This document shows positions 32,102-40,915 of a DNA stretch of 64,000 nucleotides, piece after piece. Each line of letters opens with the position of its first letter. The stretch's first letter is position 1. The DNA comes from Desulfolinea sp964487745 (GTDB taxonomy: Bacteria > Chloroflexota > Anaerolineae > Anaerolineales > Villigracilaceae). The notes beneath the pieces are model-generated. The model had not been told where the DNA came from. It worked only from the letters and a program-made list of their open reading frames with translations, and made no database searches. The stretch is from contig CAZASG010000016.1 of assembly GCA_964487745.1 (NCBI GenBank), positions 13,186-77,185 of the forward strand, given 5' to 3'. The translations under genes and the position numbers were made by a program.

Positions 32102-34141
32102 CTATTCTTCGGAAGCAGGTTCCTCGTCTGCGGGCGGTGTGAGGTTGAGATTATCCGGGATGGAGACATCCACTTCGCCATCTTCCGGCACCGCACAAGC
32201 TGCGGCTTCCATATCCTTCTCCGTTTTCTTCGGGGGCAAAACATGGAAGGGGATGTCGATGATGATGACATCCAGATGCTGACGCAGTCGATTACGGAGC
32301 ATCATCGAGGTCTTGTTGTGCAGGACACTCGTGGCAACATCTGTGATGACCACTTCGGGGATCATGACAGTCACCGAATGATCCGGGAATTCTTCGCAGT
32401 TAACTCTCTCAATATAATCGATCAAGGGTGGCAGGAAATTACGATAATCATGTTCGATCTCGACCAATTTCGCATTCCCAACCATGCTGGGGAAGCGATT
32501 CCAACGCTTCATAAAGCGTTCTTTGTCTTCTTCGCTTGTTGAAACATAAATGGCGCGGATATCATCACTGAGCATATTGGCATATTGCAAGGCCCTCAGG
32601 GTACCACGATGCACGTCGCCGATCGGGAGCAAGACCACATCTGCCACACCGCTGATCTCGCGTTCCTCGATGGTACGCGTGCTCAAATTATCAGCAACAT
32701 TTTGATAATGCCGATTGATGCCATAGAACATGGAGATCAGAATCGGGATAACGACAACGATGATCCAGGCACCTTCCATGAATTTGGTAATGACCAAAAC
32801 AATGAAAACGATAAAGGTTGTCGTGGCACCAATGGCGTTGACGGCGCGTTTCCACTGCCAGCCTTTTTCGTGATGCAATTCAGTCTCGAGAGTTTCCACC
32901 GTTTCACCGGGTTTGATCTTGGAGACCCTAGTCATCAATTTGACCATACCCGCCTGTGAAAGGGTGAAACTGATCATTACGCCGATAGCATAAAGGGGCA
33001 ACATGGCAAACTCGTCCGCCTGGAAGATAATTACCACGATTGAAGCGACGACTGCCAGTGTGAGAATACCGCCGTTGAAGACTAGGCGTTCGCCCTGGTT
33101 GCGCATCCAGCGTGGCATGAATTTGTCACGAGAAAGGAAATAACTCAAACGCGGGAAATCCTGATAGCCGGTGTTGGCTGCCAGAACAAGGATCAACATG
33201 GTAAAGATCTGCACCCAATAGTAGAGAAAACCTTCACCCGTGATCGTACGCGTCAACTGTGAAAGCAGACTGTCGTGATGATCGGGAACCAAATTCAATT
33301 GGGTGGACAGGAAGCTGATACCAACAAAGAGCGACATGGCGATAATCCCCATCGCAACCATTGTCTGAGCAGCATTCTTTGCCTCGGGCGCTTTGAAAGC
33401 CTGGACGCCATCACTGATGGCTTCGATCCCGGTCAGCGCAGTACAACCAGCCGCAAAGGCACGCAGCAAGATCCAAATCATACCGATCTGGGTCAAGTCA
33501 CCCGTAACAGCGGCAATGTCTACGACCTGTGGTTCAAGCGGGGCGGCACCAAAAAGCCCAAAGCTGCGTACCAAACCGATCCCGATAACAACAAGCACGC
33601 CGACTACAAAGGCATAAGTCGGGACAGCAAAAACAGATCCGCTTTCGCGCACACCGCGCAGATTCATCCACGTCAAGATACCGATAATGCCTAAAGCCAA
33701 CCAAACGCGAAAATCATATATCTCCGGGAAAGCCGAAACCATCGCGCGGATACCCGCAGAAACCGACACCGAGACGGTCAGCGAATAATCGGTCAGTAGG
33801 GCTGCCGCAGCGATCAACGAAGGCAGCGTACCAAGATTATCTTTCGAGACAATATAGGAGCCACCACCTTTGGGATAATGCAAAATAGTCTGAATATAAC
33901 TAAAGACTACGATCAGGACTAATGCAGTAATACCCATGACGATCGGCATCGTCATCGTAAGTGCCCCGCTCCCCAATACGATCAAAATACTCATTACCGC
34001 TTCGGTGGCATAAGCATTACTACTGATCGGGTCAGATGCAAAAACAGCCAAACCACGCACTTTATCCAACCGTTCATGGTGTGCCTGGCTGGTTGGGAAA
34101 GGCTCCCCAAATAATACACGTTTGATCCTAGATCTATTCAT
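32102..34141 (-). CDS. KimA/YdaO-like APC-superfamily transporter with C-terminal USP-like domain
   Basis: A 679-residue permease. About 12 membrane helices fill residues 30-450; motifs include GLAVFASDPISSNAYATEA, YPKGGGSYIVSKDNLG and TGIEAISDGVQAFKAPE, which are typical of the KimA potassium importer branch. A cytosolic domain (about 475-620) resembles a USP fold (GDVHRGTLRALQYANML). The acidic/Pro tail is short. Related proteins import K+ by proton symport and are controlled by c-di-AMP, but an amino acid substrate cannot be excluded. GAGGAAGAAT precedes the chosen ATG. A promoter, a terminator hairpin and the ribosome site lie in tight succession upstream. Confidence 0.85.
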   Translation of the reverse strand: MNRSRIKRVLFGEPFPTSQAHHERLDKVRGLAVFASDPISSNAYATEAVMSILIVLGSGALTMTMPIVMGITALVLIVVFSYIQTILHYPKGGGSYIVSKDNLGTLPSLIAAAALLTDYSLTVSVSVSAGIRAMVSAFPEIYDFRVWLALGIIGILTWMNLRGVRESGSVFAVPTYAFVVGVLVVIGIGLVRSFGLFGAAPLEPQVVDIAAVTGDLTQIGMIWILLRAFAAGCTALTGIEAISDGVQAFKAPEAKNAAQTMVAMGIIAMSLFVGISFLSTQLNLVPDHHDSLLSQLTRTITGEGFLYYWVQIFTMLILVLAANTGYQDFPRLSYFLSRDKFMPRWMRNQGERLVFNGGILTLAVVASIVVIIFQADEFAMLPLYAIGVMISFTLSQAGMVKLMTRVSKIKPGETVETLETELHHEKGWQWKRAVNAIGATTTFIVFIVLVITKFMEGAWIIVVVIPILISMFYGINRHYQNVADNLSTRTIEEREISGVADVVLLPIGDVHRGTLRALQYANMLSDDIRAIYVSTSEEDKERFMKRWNRFPSMVGNAKLVEIEHDYRNFLPPLIDYIERVNCEEFPDHSVTVMIPEVVITDVATSVLHNKTSMMLRNRLRQHLDVIIIDIPFHVLPPKKTEKDMEAAACAVPEDGEVDVSIPDNLNLTPPADEEPASEE

Positions 34142-34149
34142 ATTCTTCC

Positions 34150-34205
34150 TCAAAAAAAGACGCCCAATCGGACGCCTGCAAAATAAACGCTGAGATTATA
34201 CATGT
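34150..34205 (-). promoter_or_regulatory. kimA-like leader: promoter and terminator/attenuator hairpin
   Basis: On the minus strand TATAAT at about 34199-34194 is followed by a short leader and a hairpin GGCGTCC/GGGCGTC (34176-34159, two G-U pairs) with seven T's. The Shine-Dalgarno GAGGAAG comes directly after the T-run. The hairpin ends the dus transcript and could also attenuate the transporter gene. Confidence 0.5.
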
Positions 34206-34271
34206 TTTTTGATCCCCAAAGATTAAAATCCAAGCGCTTTCGGAGATGTTTCGTTTTGCGAAAAGGGCAGA

Positions 34272-35249
34272 CTATTCTTCAAACTTCGATGGAAATTTCT
34301 CCAACTCATCCAGCAAGTCTAAAAACTCTTGCGCATTTTCGCGCGTCAGCAATTCACGCCGGAAGCGGCGCGTTGTTTGATAAGTAGAAATGTAATGCAC
34401 TGCGTGCTTGCGGAAGAGATTCAGCCCCAGTTTCTCGCCATAAAATTCCTGATTCCGTACAAGATGTTCCACCATCATCTTGCGCACGTCATCGAGCGTG
34501 ACCTCGGCGCGATCCTTGCCCGAGAATATCCACGGGTTCCCCATCGCTGCCCTGCCGATCATGACCCCATCGCAGCCGGTATACGACTTCATCGTCCCAA
34601 TATCCGCAATAGTTTTCACATCCCCATTCCCGATGACGGGAATCTTGACCGCCTGCTTGACCTCGCCGATCACATCCCAGTTGACGGTACGCTCACGACC
34701 GCCCTCGCGCGTCCGCCCGTGGATGGCGATCAGCGAACCGCCATTTTCCTCAACGATGCGCGAGATAAGCATATAGTTCTGACAGTCATCCCAACCCATA
34801 CGGATCTTCCCTGTAATGGGCACTTCCAACACTTGTGAAAGCCGCTTAAAGAGGCGTGCTACTTTGAGCGGGGTACGCATTAGCCCTACGCCCGCGCCGC
34901 TGTTGGCGATGGCTTTGGTGGGGCAGCCCATGTTGATGTCGATGAAGTCTGGTTCCAACTCCTGAATTTTCAGCGCGGCTTCAACCATCGCTTCGACGGT
35001 GTGGCTGTAAATCTGAAAGGCGATCGGGCGTTCCGTTTCACGGTAGCGCAACTTCTCCGAGACTCTGCGCATATTGTGAATCAAACCTTCCGCACGCGCG
35101 AACTCGGTATAAGAAATAGACGAGCCTAGTTCGCGGCAAAGCGAGCGGAAAGGCTCATCCGAGAATCCCATCATGGGGGCAAGGATCGCATCGCCGTAAA
35201 CGGGGATAGTGTCAACATAAAAGGTAGGGGGTGTTGTTACTGTTTTCAT
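34272..35249 (-). CDS. dus: tRNA-dihydrouridine synthase (DusB-like)
   Basis: A 325-residue FMN enzyme that reduces uridine in the tRNA D-loop. The TIM barrel starts ILAPMMGFSDEPFR; the catalytic Cys is in INMGCPTKAIANSGAG; the FMN phosphate site includes VIGNGDVK and GVMIGRAAMGNPWIF. GKIRMGWDD and IHGRTREGG are also diagnostic. Length and motifs fit the DusB/Dus3 group. Monocistronic, with a terminator immediately downstream. Confidence 0.93.
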   Translation of the reverse strand: MKTVTTPPTFYVDTIPVYGDAILAPMMGFSDEPFRSLCRELGSSISYTEFARAEGLIHNMRRVSEKLRYRETERPIAFQIYSHTVEAMVEAALKIQELEPDFIDINMGCPTKAIANSGAGVGLMRTPLKVARLFKRLSQVLEVPITGKIRMGWDDCQNYMLISRIVEENGGSLIAIHGRTREGGRERTVNWDVIGEVKQAVKIPVIGNGDVKTIADIGTMKSYTGCDGVMIGRAAMGNPWIFSGKDRAEVTLDDVRKMMVEHLVRNQEFYGEKLGLNLFRKHAVHYISTYQTTRRFRRELLTRENAQEFLDLLDELEKFPSKFEE

Positions 35250-35329
35250 ACGGATAAAACTTCTGTCATTGCGGGGGAATCATTAGATCGACACATTCCT
35301 TTGCTCACAATGATCATGTTCTTGTCTTT

Positions 35330-36304
35330 CTATTTATACCCTTTTGGGTGGCTTTCGTGCCAACCCCAGGCCGTCTTCAAGATATTCTCGATACTCGAGT
35401 GTTCGGCCTTCCAGCCGAGTTCTTCCTGCACTTTATCGGAAGAAGCAACGAGACGTGCCGGGTCGCCGGGGCGGCGGGGTGTTTCTTCGGCAGGGATGGG
35501 ATGTCCGGTGACGGTACGGGCGGCTTCGATGACTTCCTTGACAGAAAATCCGGTGCCGGTACCGATGTTGTAAACCAGTCTATCGCGTTCGGCGAGGGCA
35601 TCCAATGCCAGCAGATGTGCAGAAACAAGATCAGCGATGTGGATGTAATCGCGGATGCAGCTACCGTCGGGGGTTGGATAGTCGGTGCCGAAGACTTTGA
35701 TGTTTTCACGTTGTCCTAAAGCCACCTGCAATACGAGCGGGATCAGGTGCGATTCAGGCTGGTGCGCTTCACCACGTCCGGGCACCGCTCCGGATGCGTT
35801 GAAATAACGCAGGGCGGCAAAATGCAGACCATGAATTTTGCGATACCATTCCAAAATATTTTCGACTGCCAGCTTGGTGTAGCCGTAGGTATTGGTCGGT
35901 CCGAGCAGGGATTTTTCGCTGAGCGGCTCATCACTGGATTCATAAACCGCTGCCGTGGACGAAAGCACAAAACGCTTCACGCCCGCACGGACAGCCGCTT
36001 CGATCAGCCCCGCCGAGTTGACGAGATTGTTCTGGATGAATTTGCCGGGGTCTTTCATGCTCTCGCCCGCTTCGATGAAGGCGGCGAAGTGCATCACGGC
36101 GTCGAACTGCTTGCTGGCAAGCGCGGCCTCGAGGGCTGCTTTATCTCCCAAATCAGCGTGGATGAAGTCTGCGTCTTCAGGCACCGCTTCACGATAGCCA
36201 GTGACGAGCGAGTCGTAGACGGTGACGTTATGCCCTGCTTTGAGCAATGCTTCTGCGGTCGCTGAGCCGATATAGCCCGCTCCGCCTGTTACGAAAATAT
36301 TCAT
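35330..36304 (-). CDS. galE: UDP-glucose 4-epimerase
   Basis: A 324-residue extended short-chain dehydrogenase that interconverts UDP-glucose and UDP-galactose with bound NAD. The Rossmann loop is VTGGAGYIGSAT (about 5-16). The catalytic Ser/Thr region is LSSTAAVYES, and the Y-x3-K pair is YGYTK (about 148-152). RYFNASGA and NIGTGTGFSV are canonical. AAAGGAAC precedes the ATG. Stands alone between dus and the gatCA unit; it probably supplies sugars for surface polysaccharide. Confidence 0.93.
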   Translation of the reverse strand: MNIFVTGGAGYIGSATAEALLKAGHNVTVYDSLVTGYREAVPEDADFIHADLGDKAALEAALASKQFDAVMHFAAFIEAGESMKDPGKFIQNNLVNSAGLIEAAVRAGVKRFVLSSTAAVYESSDEPLSEKSLLGPTNTYGYTKLAVENILEWYRKIHGLHFAALRYFNASGAVPGRGEAHQPESHLIPLVLQVALGQRENIKVFGTDYPTPDGSCIRDYIHIADLVSAHLLALDALAERDRLVYNIGTGTGFSVKEVIEAARTVTGHPIPAEETPRRPGDPARLVASSDKVQEELGWKAEHSSIENILKTAWGWHESHPKGYK

Positions 36305-36334
36305 GGGGTTCCTTTTGTTTATGCAATAACCCTG

Positions 36335-36865
36335 TTATTGTAAAGCTATCTGACCATCATCAAGATTTATACGATATTTTTCATTATTGAAGTCAATTAC
36401 TTCTATACAATTTTCATGCAAAGAAAAACCTTCTGTAAAGATGTCTTTTCCAGAAACACTCCATAAAGAGTTACCTTCAAAGTCCATTTTAGTAATGTCG
36501 ACTTCTCCGTGAAAAATAATTCCATCATTGTCTGGTGAAAGATATATTCCAAAAGAAGTCGCTGTATCAACTTTTTTGTGCCATAGAAGTTCCAAAGAAG
36601 AAAGTTCTAAACAACAAACCCAATTCCCTATTGCAATGAAAATTTGTTTATCGAGAAGAACGATTGAATTAGGATGAAATCTCGTTCGCCCACCACTCAC
36701 TGAAAGCAAACAAGTGTTTTGCTGACCAGTCGCATCTTTGGCAGCAATACCATAACCTGTGTTGTTAAAAAGTTTTTCTCCCAGAACATAAGTCTTGTCA
36801 TATTCTGGGAGAGTTTGATCTATATCAAGAATCTCTATTTCAAAGGTATCGTTCTTGAATTGCAA
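36335..36865 (-). CDS. hypothetical protein, beta-strand-rich
   Basis: A 176-residue, AT-rich gene placed 17 nt after gatA. The product has no signal peptide or membrane helix. Strand-turn patterns such as IFIAIGNWVCCLELSSLELLWH and GNSLWSVSGKDIF suggest a fragment of a PQQ-like or propeller fold. The start is a TTG with AGGATAGAACT upstream. I do not recognise a family. Low GC compared with gatA points to a recent arrival. Confidence 0.6.
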   Translation of the reverse strand: MQFKNDTFEIEILDIDQTLPEYDKTYVLGEKLFNNTGYGIAAKDATGQQNTCLLSVSGGRTRFHPNSIVLLDKQIFIAIGNWVCCLELSSLELLWHKKVDTATSFGIYLSPDNDGIIFHGEVDITKMDFEGNSLWSVSGKDIFTEGFSLHENCIEVIDFNNEKYRINLDDGQIALQ

Positions 36866-36882
36866 AGTTCTATCCTAATAAT

Positions 36883-38301
36883 TTATAGGGAAATATCTGG
36901 TCGTCTCTCATGCCAATCCGTTGCGCCCTGATAGGCTTGCCCGATGGCAAAAAGTTTTTCTTCGCTGAAACGCGCACCCATCAACTGCATACCGATCGGC
37001 ATCTGGTCGCCGTCAAAACCGACAGGCAGGGCCAAGCCGGGTACACCGGCTAAATTCGCGGGGAGCGTGAAAATATCTTCCAAATACATCGAGAGCGGGT
37101 CGCCACCATGTTTGCCGATCTCAAAGGCCGTTGTCGGGGCAATAGGCGCAGCGATCGCATCCACCGTCTCGAACGCGGTCTCAAAATCACGGCGGATCAG
37201 CGTGCGCACCTTCTGTGCCTTGCCGTAGTAAGCATCATAATAGCCCGCCGAAAGCGCATAGGTCCCGAGCATGATGCGCCGCTCGACCTCCGCGCCAAAG
37301 CGTTTACCGCGCGTCTGGCGATAAACGTCCTGCAAGCTGGCTTCGCTCTCACGCGGCGTGTAGCGGATGCCATCGTAGCGGGCCAAATTCGCCGAAGCTT
37401 CAGCGGGCGCCAAAATATAGTAGACGGGAAGCGCATATTCGGTATGTGGGAGATTAATGAGGATAATCTCAGCTCCAAGCTCTTTCAACATCCCGATCGC
37501 TTCGCGGACACGTTCCTCGACTTCGGCCTGCATCCCTTTAACGAAATATTCTGCCGGGACACCAATCTTGATTCCGTTTAGCGTACCGTCACTCGGAGCA
37601 TCTACCGCTATCTCAGGGGCTTCAACCGTGGTTGCGTCCATGATGTCTTTGCCGACCATCTGCTCAAATAGCGGAACAAGGTCATCTACCGAGCGGCCGA
37701 GCACGCCAACCGAATCGAGCGACGAGCCATAGGCTGCCAAGCCATAACGGGATACGCGTCCGTAAGTCGGTTTGATGCCGCTCACGCCACAGAATGACGC
37801 AGGCTGACGAATCGAGCCGCCCGTATCGGTGCCCAAGGCTACTGGGACCAAGCCCGCAGCGACAGCCGCCGCGCTCCCACCCGAGGAGCCGCCAGGGACA
37901 CGGTTGAGATTCCATGGGTTGTGGGTCACGCCGTAAGCGGAGTTCTCGGTCGAGGAACCCATCGCAAATTCGTCGGTATTGGTCTTGCCAATCACGACTG
38001 CGCCCGCATCGATGAGTTTCTGGACAGCGGTGGCGGTGAAAGGCGGCATGAAGCCCTCAAGAATTTTGGAGCCGCAGGTGGCAGGCATCCCTTCGACCAT
38101 GAGCACATCCTTGACGGCGATGGGCAACCCGGCCAGGGGTTTGGATGAATTGTCCACGCTGCTGGCGCGTTCGGGTGCGGATTTGTCGAGATGCAGAAAA
38201 CTGTGCAGGGATGAATCCAATGCGTCCACATGTGTCACGCAAGCCTCGGTCGCGGCGCGGCTCGTCGTCTTTCCTTCTTTTAGATCGTGGAGCATCTTCA
38301 T
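36883..38301 (-). CDS. gatA: aspartyl/glutamyl-tRNA amidotransferase subunit A
   Basis: A 472-residue amidase-signature subunit. It liberates ammonia from glutamine for conversion of Glu-tRNA(Gln) or Asp-tRNA(Asn). The catalytic triad is visible: Lys in PIAVKDVLMV, the cis-Ser in GGSSGGSAAAVAAG, and the nucleophile Ser in GTDTGGSIRQPASF. Length is slightly shorter than the common 485. Its ATG overlaps the gatC stop codon (ATGA). gatB is not in the window. Confidence 0.96.
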   Translation of the reverse strand: MKMLHDLKEGKTTSRAATEACVTHVDALDSSLHSFLHLDKSAPERASSVDNSSKPLAGLPIAVKDVLMVEGMPATCGSKILEGFMPPFTATAVQKLIDAGAVVIGKTNTDEFAMGSSTENSAYGVTHNPWNLNRVPGGSSGGSAAAVAAGLVPVALGTDTGGSIRQPASFCGVSGIKPTYGRVSRYGLAAYGSSLDSVGVLGRSVDDLVPLFEQMVGKDIMDATTVEAPEIAVDAPSDGTLNGIKIGVPAEYFVKGMQAEVEERVREAIGMLKELGAEIILINLPHTEYALPVYYILAPAEASANLARYDGIRYTPRESEASLQDVYRQTRGKRFGAEVERRIMLGTYALSAGYYDAYYGKAQKVRTLIRRDFETAFETVDAIAAPIAPTTAFEIGKHGGDPLSMYLEDIFTLPANLAGVPGLALPVGFDGDQMPIGMQLMGARFSEEKLFAIGQAYQGATDWHERRPDISL

Positions 38302-38594
38302 TTTTTCTTCCCCAATACGGCTGGAACTTTGAATTGTCCCGCTTCTGCGTTGGGTGCGTTCTGGAGCAGTTTTTCGGTGGGCAGGGATGCGCGCGGTTCA
38401 TCAGGGCGCAAGGGGCTGGCACCCTCGACGGCGTTGGCCATCGGGGAGATGTTTTCGGTATCCAGCTCGTTCAGCTTGGCGATGTGGTCGAGGATGTCGG
38501 AGAGCTGCTCGCGGTAGAGGGCAAGCTGCTCGTCGCTGAGTTCGAGATGGGCGAGTTTGGCGATATGTTTGACTTCTTCGGGTGTGAGTGACAT
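38298..38594 (-). CDS. gatC: aspartyl/glutamyl-tRNA amidotransferase subunit C
   Basis: A 98-residue subunit that clamps GatA and GatB. The sequence MSLTPEEVKHIAKLAHLEL, YREQLSDILDHIAKLNELDT and a C-terminal RPDEPRASL match the family. The start is placed at MSLTPEE because homology begins there. A perfect TATAAT lies 7 nt before this ATG and no Shine-Dalgarno exists, so the mRNA is probably leaderless. It is translationally coupled to gatA. Confidence 0.93.
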   Translation of the reverse strand: MSLTPEEVKHIAKLAHLELSDEQLALYREQLSDILDHIAKLNELDTENISPMANAVEGASPLRPDEPRASLPTEKLLQNAPNAEAGQFKVPAVLGKKK

Positions 38595-38601
38595 GCGGGG
38601 G

Positions 38602-38607
38602 ATTATA
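38602..38607 (-). promoter_or_regulatory. -10 box of gatC, leaderless arrangement
   Basis: TATAAT on the minus strand, 7 nt from the ATG. No clear -35; a fragment of repeat family A occupies that position. Confidence 0.6.
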
Positions 38608-38613
38608 CCGTTT

Positions 38614-38640
38614 TTTGAACCGCTGAGACGCAGAGCGCGC
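38614..38640. repeat. fragment of dispersed repeat family A
   Basis: TTGAACCGCTGAGACGCAGA matches the fragment at 2507 and one arm of the complete copies at 28830 and 53389. Confidence 0.5.
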
Positions 38641-38691
38641 GAAGTTTCTAAATAGATATACCTTATTTCTAAACAAAAATGTAATGCATTA

Positions 38692-39369
38692 TTACTTGAA
38701 TGCATCTGAAAAAGAAACAGGCATTGCATACTCATCAACAAAAAAGCCTGTTCGTAGATCCGACTCTTGTGTGAGAAAATCCTGCAAAGAAATTGGTTTT
38801 ACGAATGCGACATGGCTAGGTATATCTGACAATGAGACAGGATAATCTTCAAATCTCATCTGCAACCCAGCATCAAGATATATTAGAAATATTTTGTTGT
38901 ATTCCAATATTTCTTCAACTCTAAGCCCATCATTCAATGCCATTGCAATAATTATGTCTGGGCAACCATGTTTTTCTAAAACACCTTGCAATGGCAATAT
39001 TATTTCTTTATCAAGATAAACATAAATCGTATCAACCATGTTTTGCTTGCCCCCAAAATTATAGACATATGAAGGATTATCATTCAATTCTTCACCTATA
39101 TACAAATATTCATCCTCTGTTTTATTAATTACGCTATATTTATCAGGCTGCCCAAATTGATTTACAAGCTCGACAGTCGTAGTCCTTCCTGGGTAAATTC
39201 CTTGAAAACCTTCCTGAACTGCTACTTCTGTAGGATATTTATTTCGACAATCTGCAAGATATTCTGTGTTATTTACTGCTTCTTCAAATATTTGCTTGGG
39301 TGATGTGCTCATGCAGCTTGAACAGAAGAAAAACAAAACCAAAAAACTTAGATACCTAAACTGTTTCAT
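38692..39369 (-). CDS. hypothetical lipoprotein
   Basis: A 225-residue, AT-rich protein. The signal peptide (MKQFRYLSFLVLFFF) ends in CSSC, so Cys19 is the probable lipidation site. The mature part has YPGRTTTVELVNQFGQPDKY, a pattern reminiscent of BamE/SmpA-like domains where a short G-x-T-T segment precedes a strand pair, but this is not firm. Function unknown. It sits between gatC and a RAYT gene without operon links. Confidence 0.65.
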   Translation of the reverse strand: MKQFRYLSFLVLFFFCSSCMSTSPKQIFEEAVNNTEYLADCRNKYPTEVAVQEGFQGIYPGRTTTVELVNQFGQPDKYSVINKTEDEYLYIGEELNDNPSYVYNFGGKQNMVDTIYVYLDKEIILPLQGVLEKHGCPDIIIAMALNDGLRVEEILEYNKIFLIYLDAGLQMRFEDYPVSLSDIPSHVAFVKPISLQDFLTQESDLRTGFFVDEYAMPVSFSDAFK

Positions 39370-39387
39370 TTTTTACTCCTTATCCAC

Positions 39388-39927
39388 CTACCAATTACGC
39401 GGATTTTCATCGTCATCGTCCCAGCGTGCGGGGTTGGCTTCGATATAATCCCAGATGCGGGCCATTTCCCGTTCGTTGCGGATGATGCGGTCGTGGTAGT
39501 TGCGTTGCCAGACCGGCACGCCGAGGGAATTGTGCAATGTATTGATGCGTTTGGTGACGGATGATTTGAACCCAGCCATGATTGCGCCCAATGATTTCGG
39601 TTTTCGATATGCGACGCCTATTCGTAGGGGCGCACGGCCGTGTGCCCCTACCTGCAAATCACCAATATCATTAATAATCACAATCGCATGGAAATGATTC
39701 GGCATCACCACATACGCACCCAATTCCACCTCGTGGCGAATCTGTGGTGTACGTTCCCATTCATCACGCACGATTTCGCCCATTTCATTCAAAATCATTT
39801 CCCCATCCACAATATCGCCAAACAACAGCTCACGTTGCCACGTCACGATGGTCACGAAATACGCGCCGACGGATGAATAATCATATCCACGCAGGCGTAG
39901 GCTGTTTTTTCGTCTTGGTTTGGTCAT
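39388..39927 (-). mobile_element. REP-associated tyrosine transposase (RAYT, Y1/HUH family)
   Basis: A 179-residue single-strand DNA transposase of the TnpA_REP type, the group that mobilises REP/REPIN palindromes. The HUH motif is MPNHFHAIV (His-x-His) at about residue 85, and the catalytic Tyr is in NYHDRIIRNEREM near 150. The start at MTKPRRK is favoured because a TATAAT lies just upstream inside the longer frame. The coding sequence contains a 28-nt REP palindrome (39624-39651), translated as VGAHGRAPLR. Matching palindromes lie at 52234-52376. Confidence 0.88.
39624..39651. repeat. REP-like palindrome inside the RAYT coding sequence
   Basis: GTAGGGGCGCACGG followed by CCGTGTGCCCCTAC: 14-bp arms, one mismatch tolerable as G-U. 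It is in frame and uninterrupted by stops. Confidence 0.85.
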
Positions 39928-39955
39928 GGTATTTTCTGCTGAGATTATATCGTAG

Positions 39956-40017
39956 ACCCCCACCCAGCCTCCCCCAAATCCTGGGATTTAGGGGAGGTGC
40001 CCGCAGGGCGGAAGGGG
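39956..40017. repeat. dispersed repeat family B
   Basis: CCTCCCCCAAATCCTGGGAT, TTTAGGGGAGGTGCC and GCAGGGCGGAAGGGG fold back on each other. Related blocks are at 1190, 51383 and 57592. Confidence 0.75.
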
Positions 40018-40890
40018 TTATTCAAAAAATGCCCCATACCAACGTAAATATTCTTCCACATGTGCCTGCCAGTAGGCTTCCTCGTGTGCTCCTGCATAAA
40101 GATGCCACTCATGCACCACGCCCGCTTCAGCAAGTTCGTCGGCGAAATTGCGCGCATCAGCCAGATCGCCGTCCTGATCTCCGATGTCAATGTAGATCAA
40201 AGGCATCTTATCTTCGGAAATTTCTTCGAGCCAATCATCCAGCTTTCCGTAATCCTGATAAAAGATGGCTGGTGAATGTGCGCCAAATGCGCCGAACAAG
40301 TCTGGGCGCGTCAACCCATAGCGGATCGCCCAGCCACCACCGCGTGAAAGCCCACCAATAGCACGGCTCTCAGATGCATCCAGAGTCCGATAGTTCTCAT
40401 CAATATAAGGGATGAATTCATTCACAAAAACTTCTCCAAATTCATCCACATCTGCCCCGCGCCACGAAGCAACATTAAAAGGCATCACGATCAAGAATGG
40501 CCGCAACTCATCCGCATCCATCAAAACGCCAGCCAACTCCACCGCACCTAAACGCTGCCACTGATCGGCTTCGTAATTTTGTCCATGTAAAAGATATAGG
40601 ACGGGATAATGTACCTCATCATCAAGCTGATAACACTCAGGCAGATAGATATAAAAATAAGGCAATGAAGTCGAATCGAACTCGACCCGATCCACTTGCC
40701 CTCGTGTCCCAAGGCAGGGCTCGGGCGTTGGGCTGGGTTCCGCCAACACCGGCGTGGGGACAATCGGCGTCGGCGAGGGAGTTGGTACCCGCGTGGGAGC
40801 GAGAGTCGGCGTAGCGGGCGTGCATCCCGCAAGCAAAAGGAGCAGCACTGCCGCTCCTAATAATATGATGTTTGCTTGACGTTTAACCAT
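40018..40890 (-). CDS. esterase-family lipoprotein (alpha/beta hydrolase, EstD/feruloyl-esterase type)
   Basis: A 290-residue secreted lipoprotein. The signal peptide ends in LLAGC (Cys22), followed by a Thr/Pro linker (residues 24-58) typical of this genome. The esterase domain (about 65-290) has YPVLYLLHGQNY, the nucleophile elbow GGLSRGGGWA (Ser near 193), DIGDQDGD with the likely Asp and HEWHLYAGAHEEAYW with the likely His. It should cleave carboxyl esters outside the cell. TATAAT stands 7 nt from the ATG without a Shine-Dalgarno; the same A/T block is used in the opposite direction by tRNA-Pro. Confidence 0.85.
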   Translation of the reverse strand: MVKRQANIILLGAAVLLLLLAGCTPATPTLAPTRVPTPSPTPIVPTPVLAEPSPTPEPCLGTRGQVDRVEFDSTSLPYFYIYLPECYQLDDEVHYPVLYLLHGQNYEADQWQRLGAVELAGVLMDADELRPFLIVMPFNVASWRGADVDEFGEVFVNEFIPYIDENYRTLDASESRAIGGLSRGGGWAIRYGLTRPDLFGAFGAHSPAIFYQDYGKLDDWLEEISEDKMPLIYIDIGDQDGDLADARNFADELAEAGVVHEWHLYAGAHEEAYWQAHVEEYLRWYGAFFE

Positions 40891-40905
40891 GCTTGGGATT
40901 ATACT
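40876..40905 (+). promoter_or_regulatory. tRNA-Pro promoter overlapping a divergent -10 box
   Basis: TTGACG (40876-40881) and TATACT (40900-40905) are 18 nt apart. The complementary strand reads TATAAT at 40903-40898 for the esterase lipoprotein. Confidence 0.65.
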
Positions 40906-40915
40906 CTCCCCCGCT

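Noticed and set aside
34142..34271. c-di-AMP (ydaO) riboswitch in front of the KimA-like gene
   Set aside because: The leader is only about 55 nt from the predicted TSS, far too short for the ydaO aptamer, and its conserved blocks are absent.
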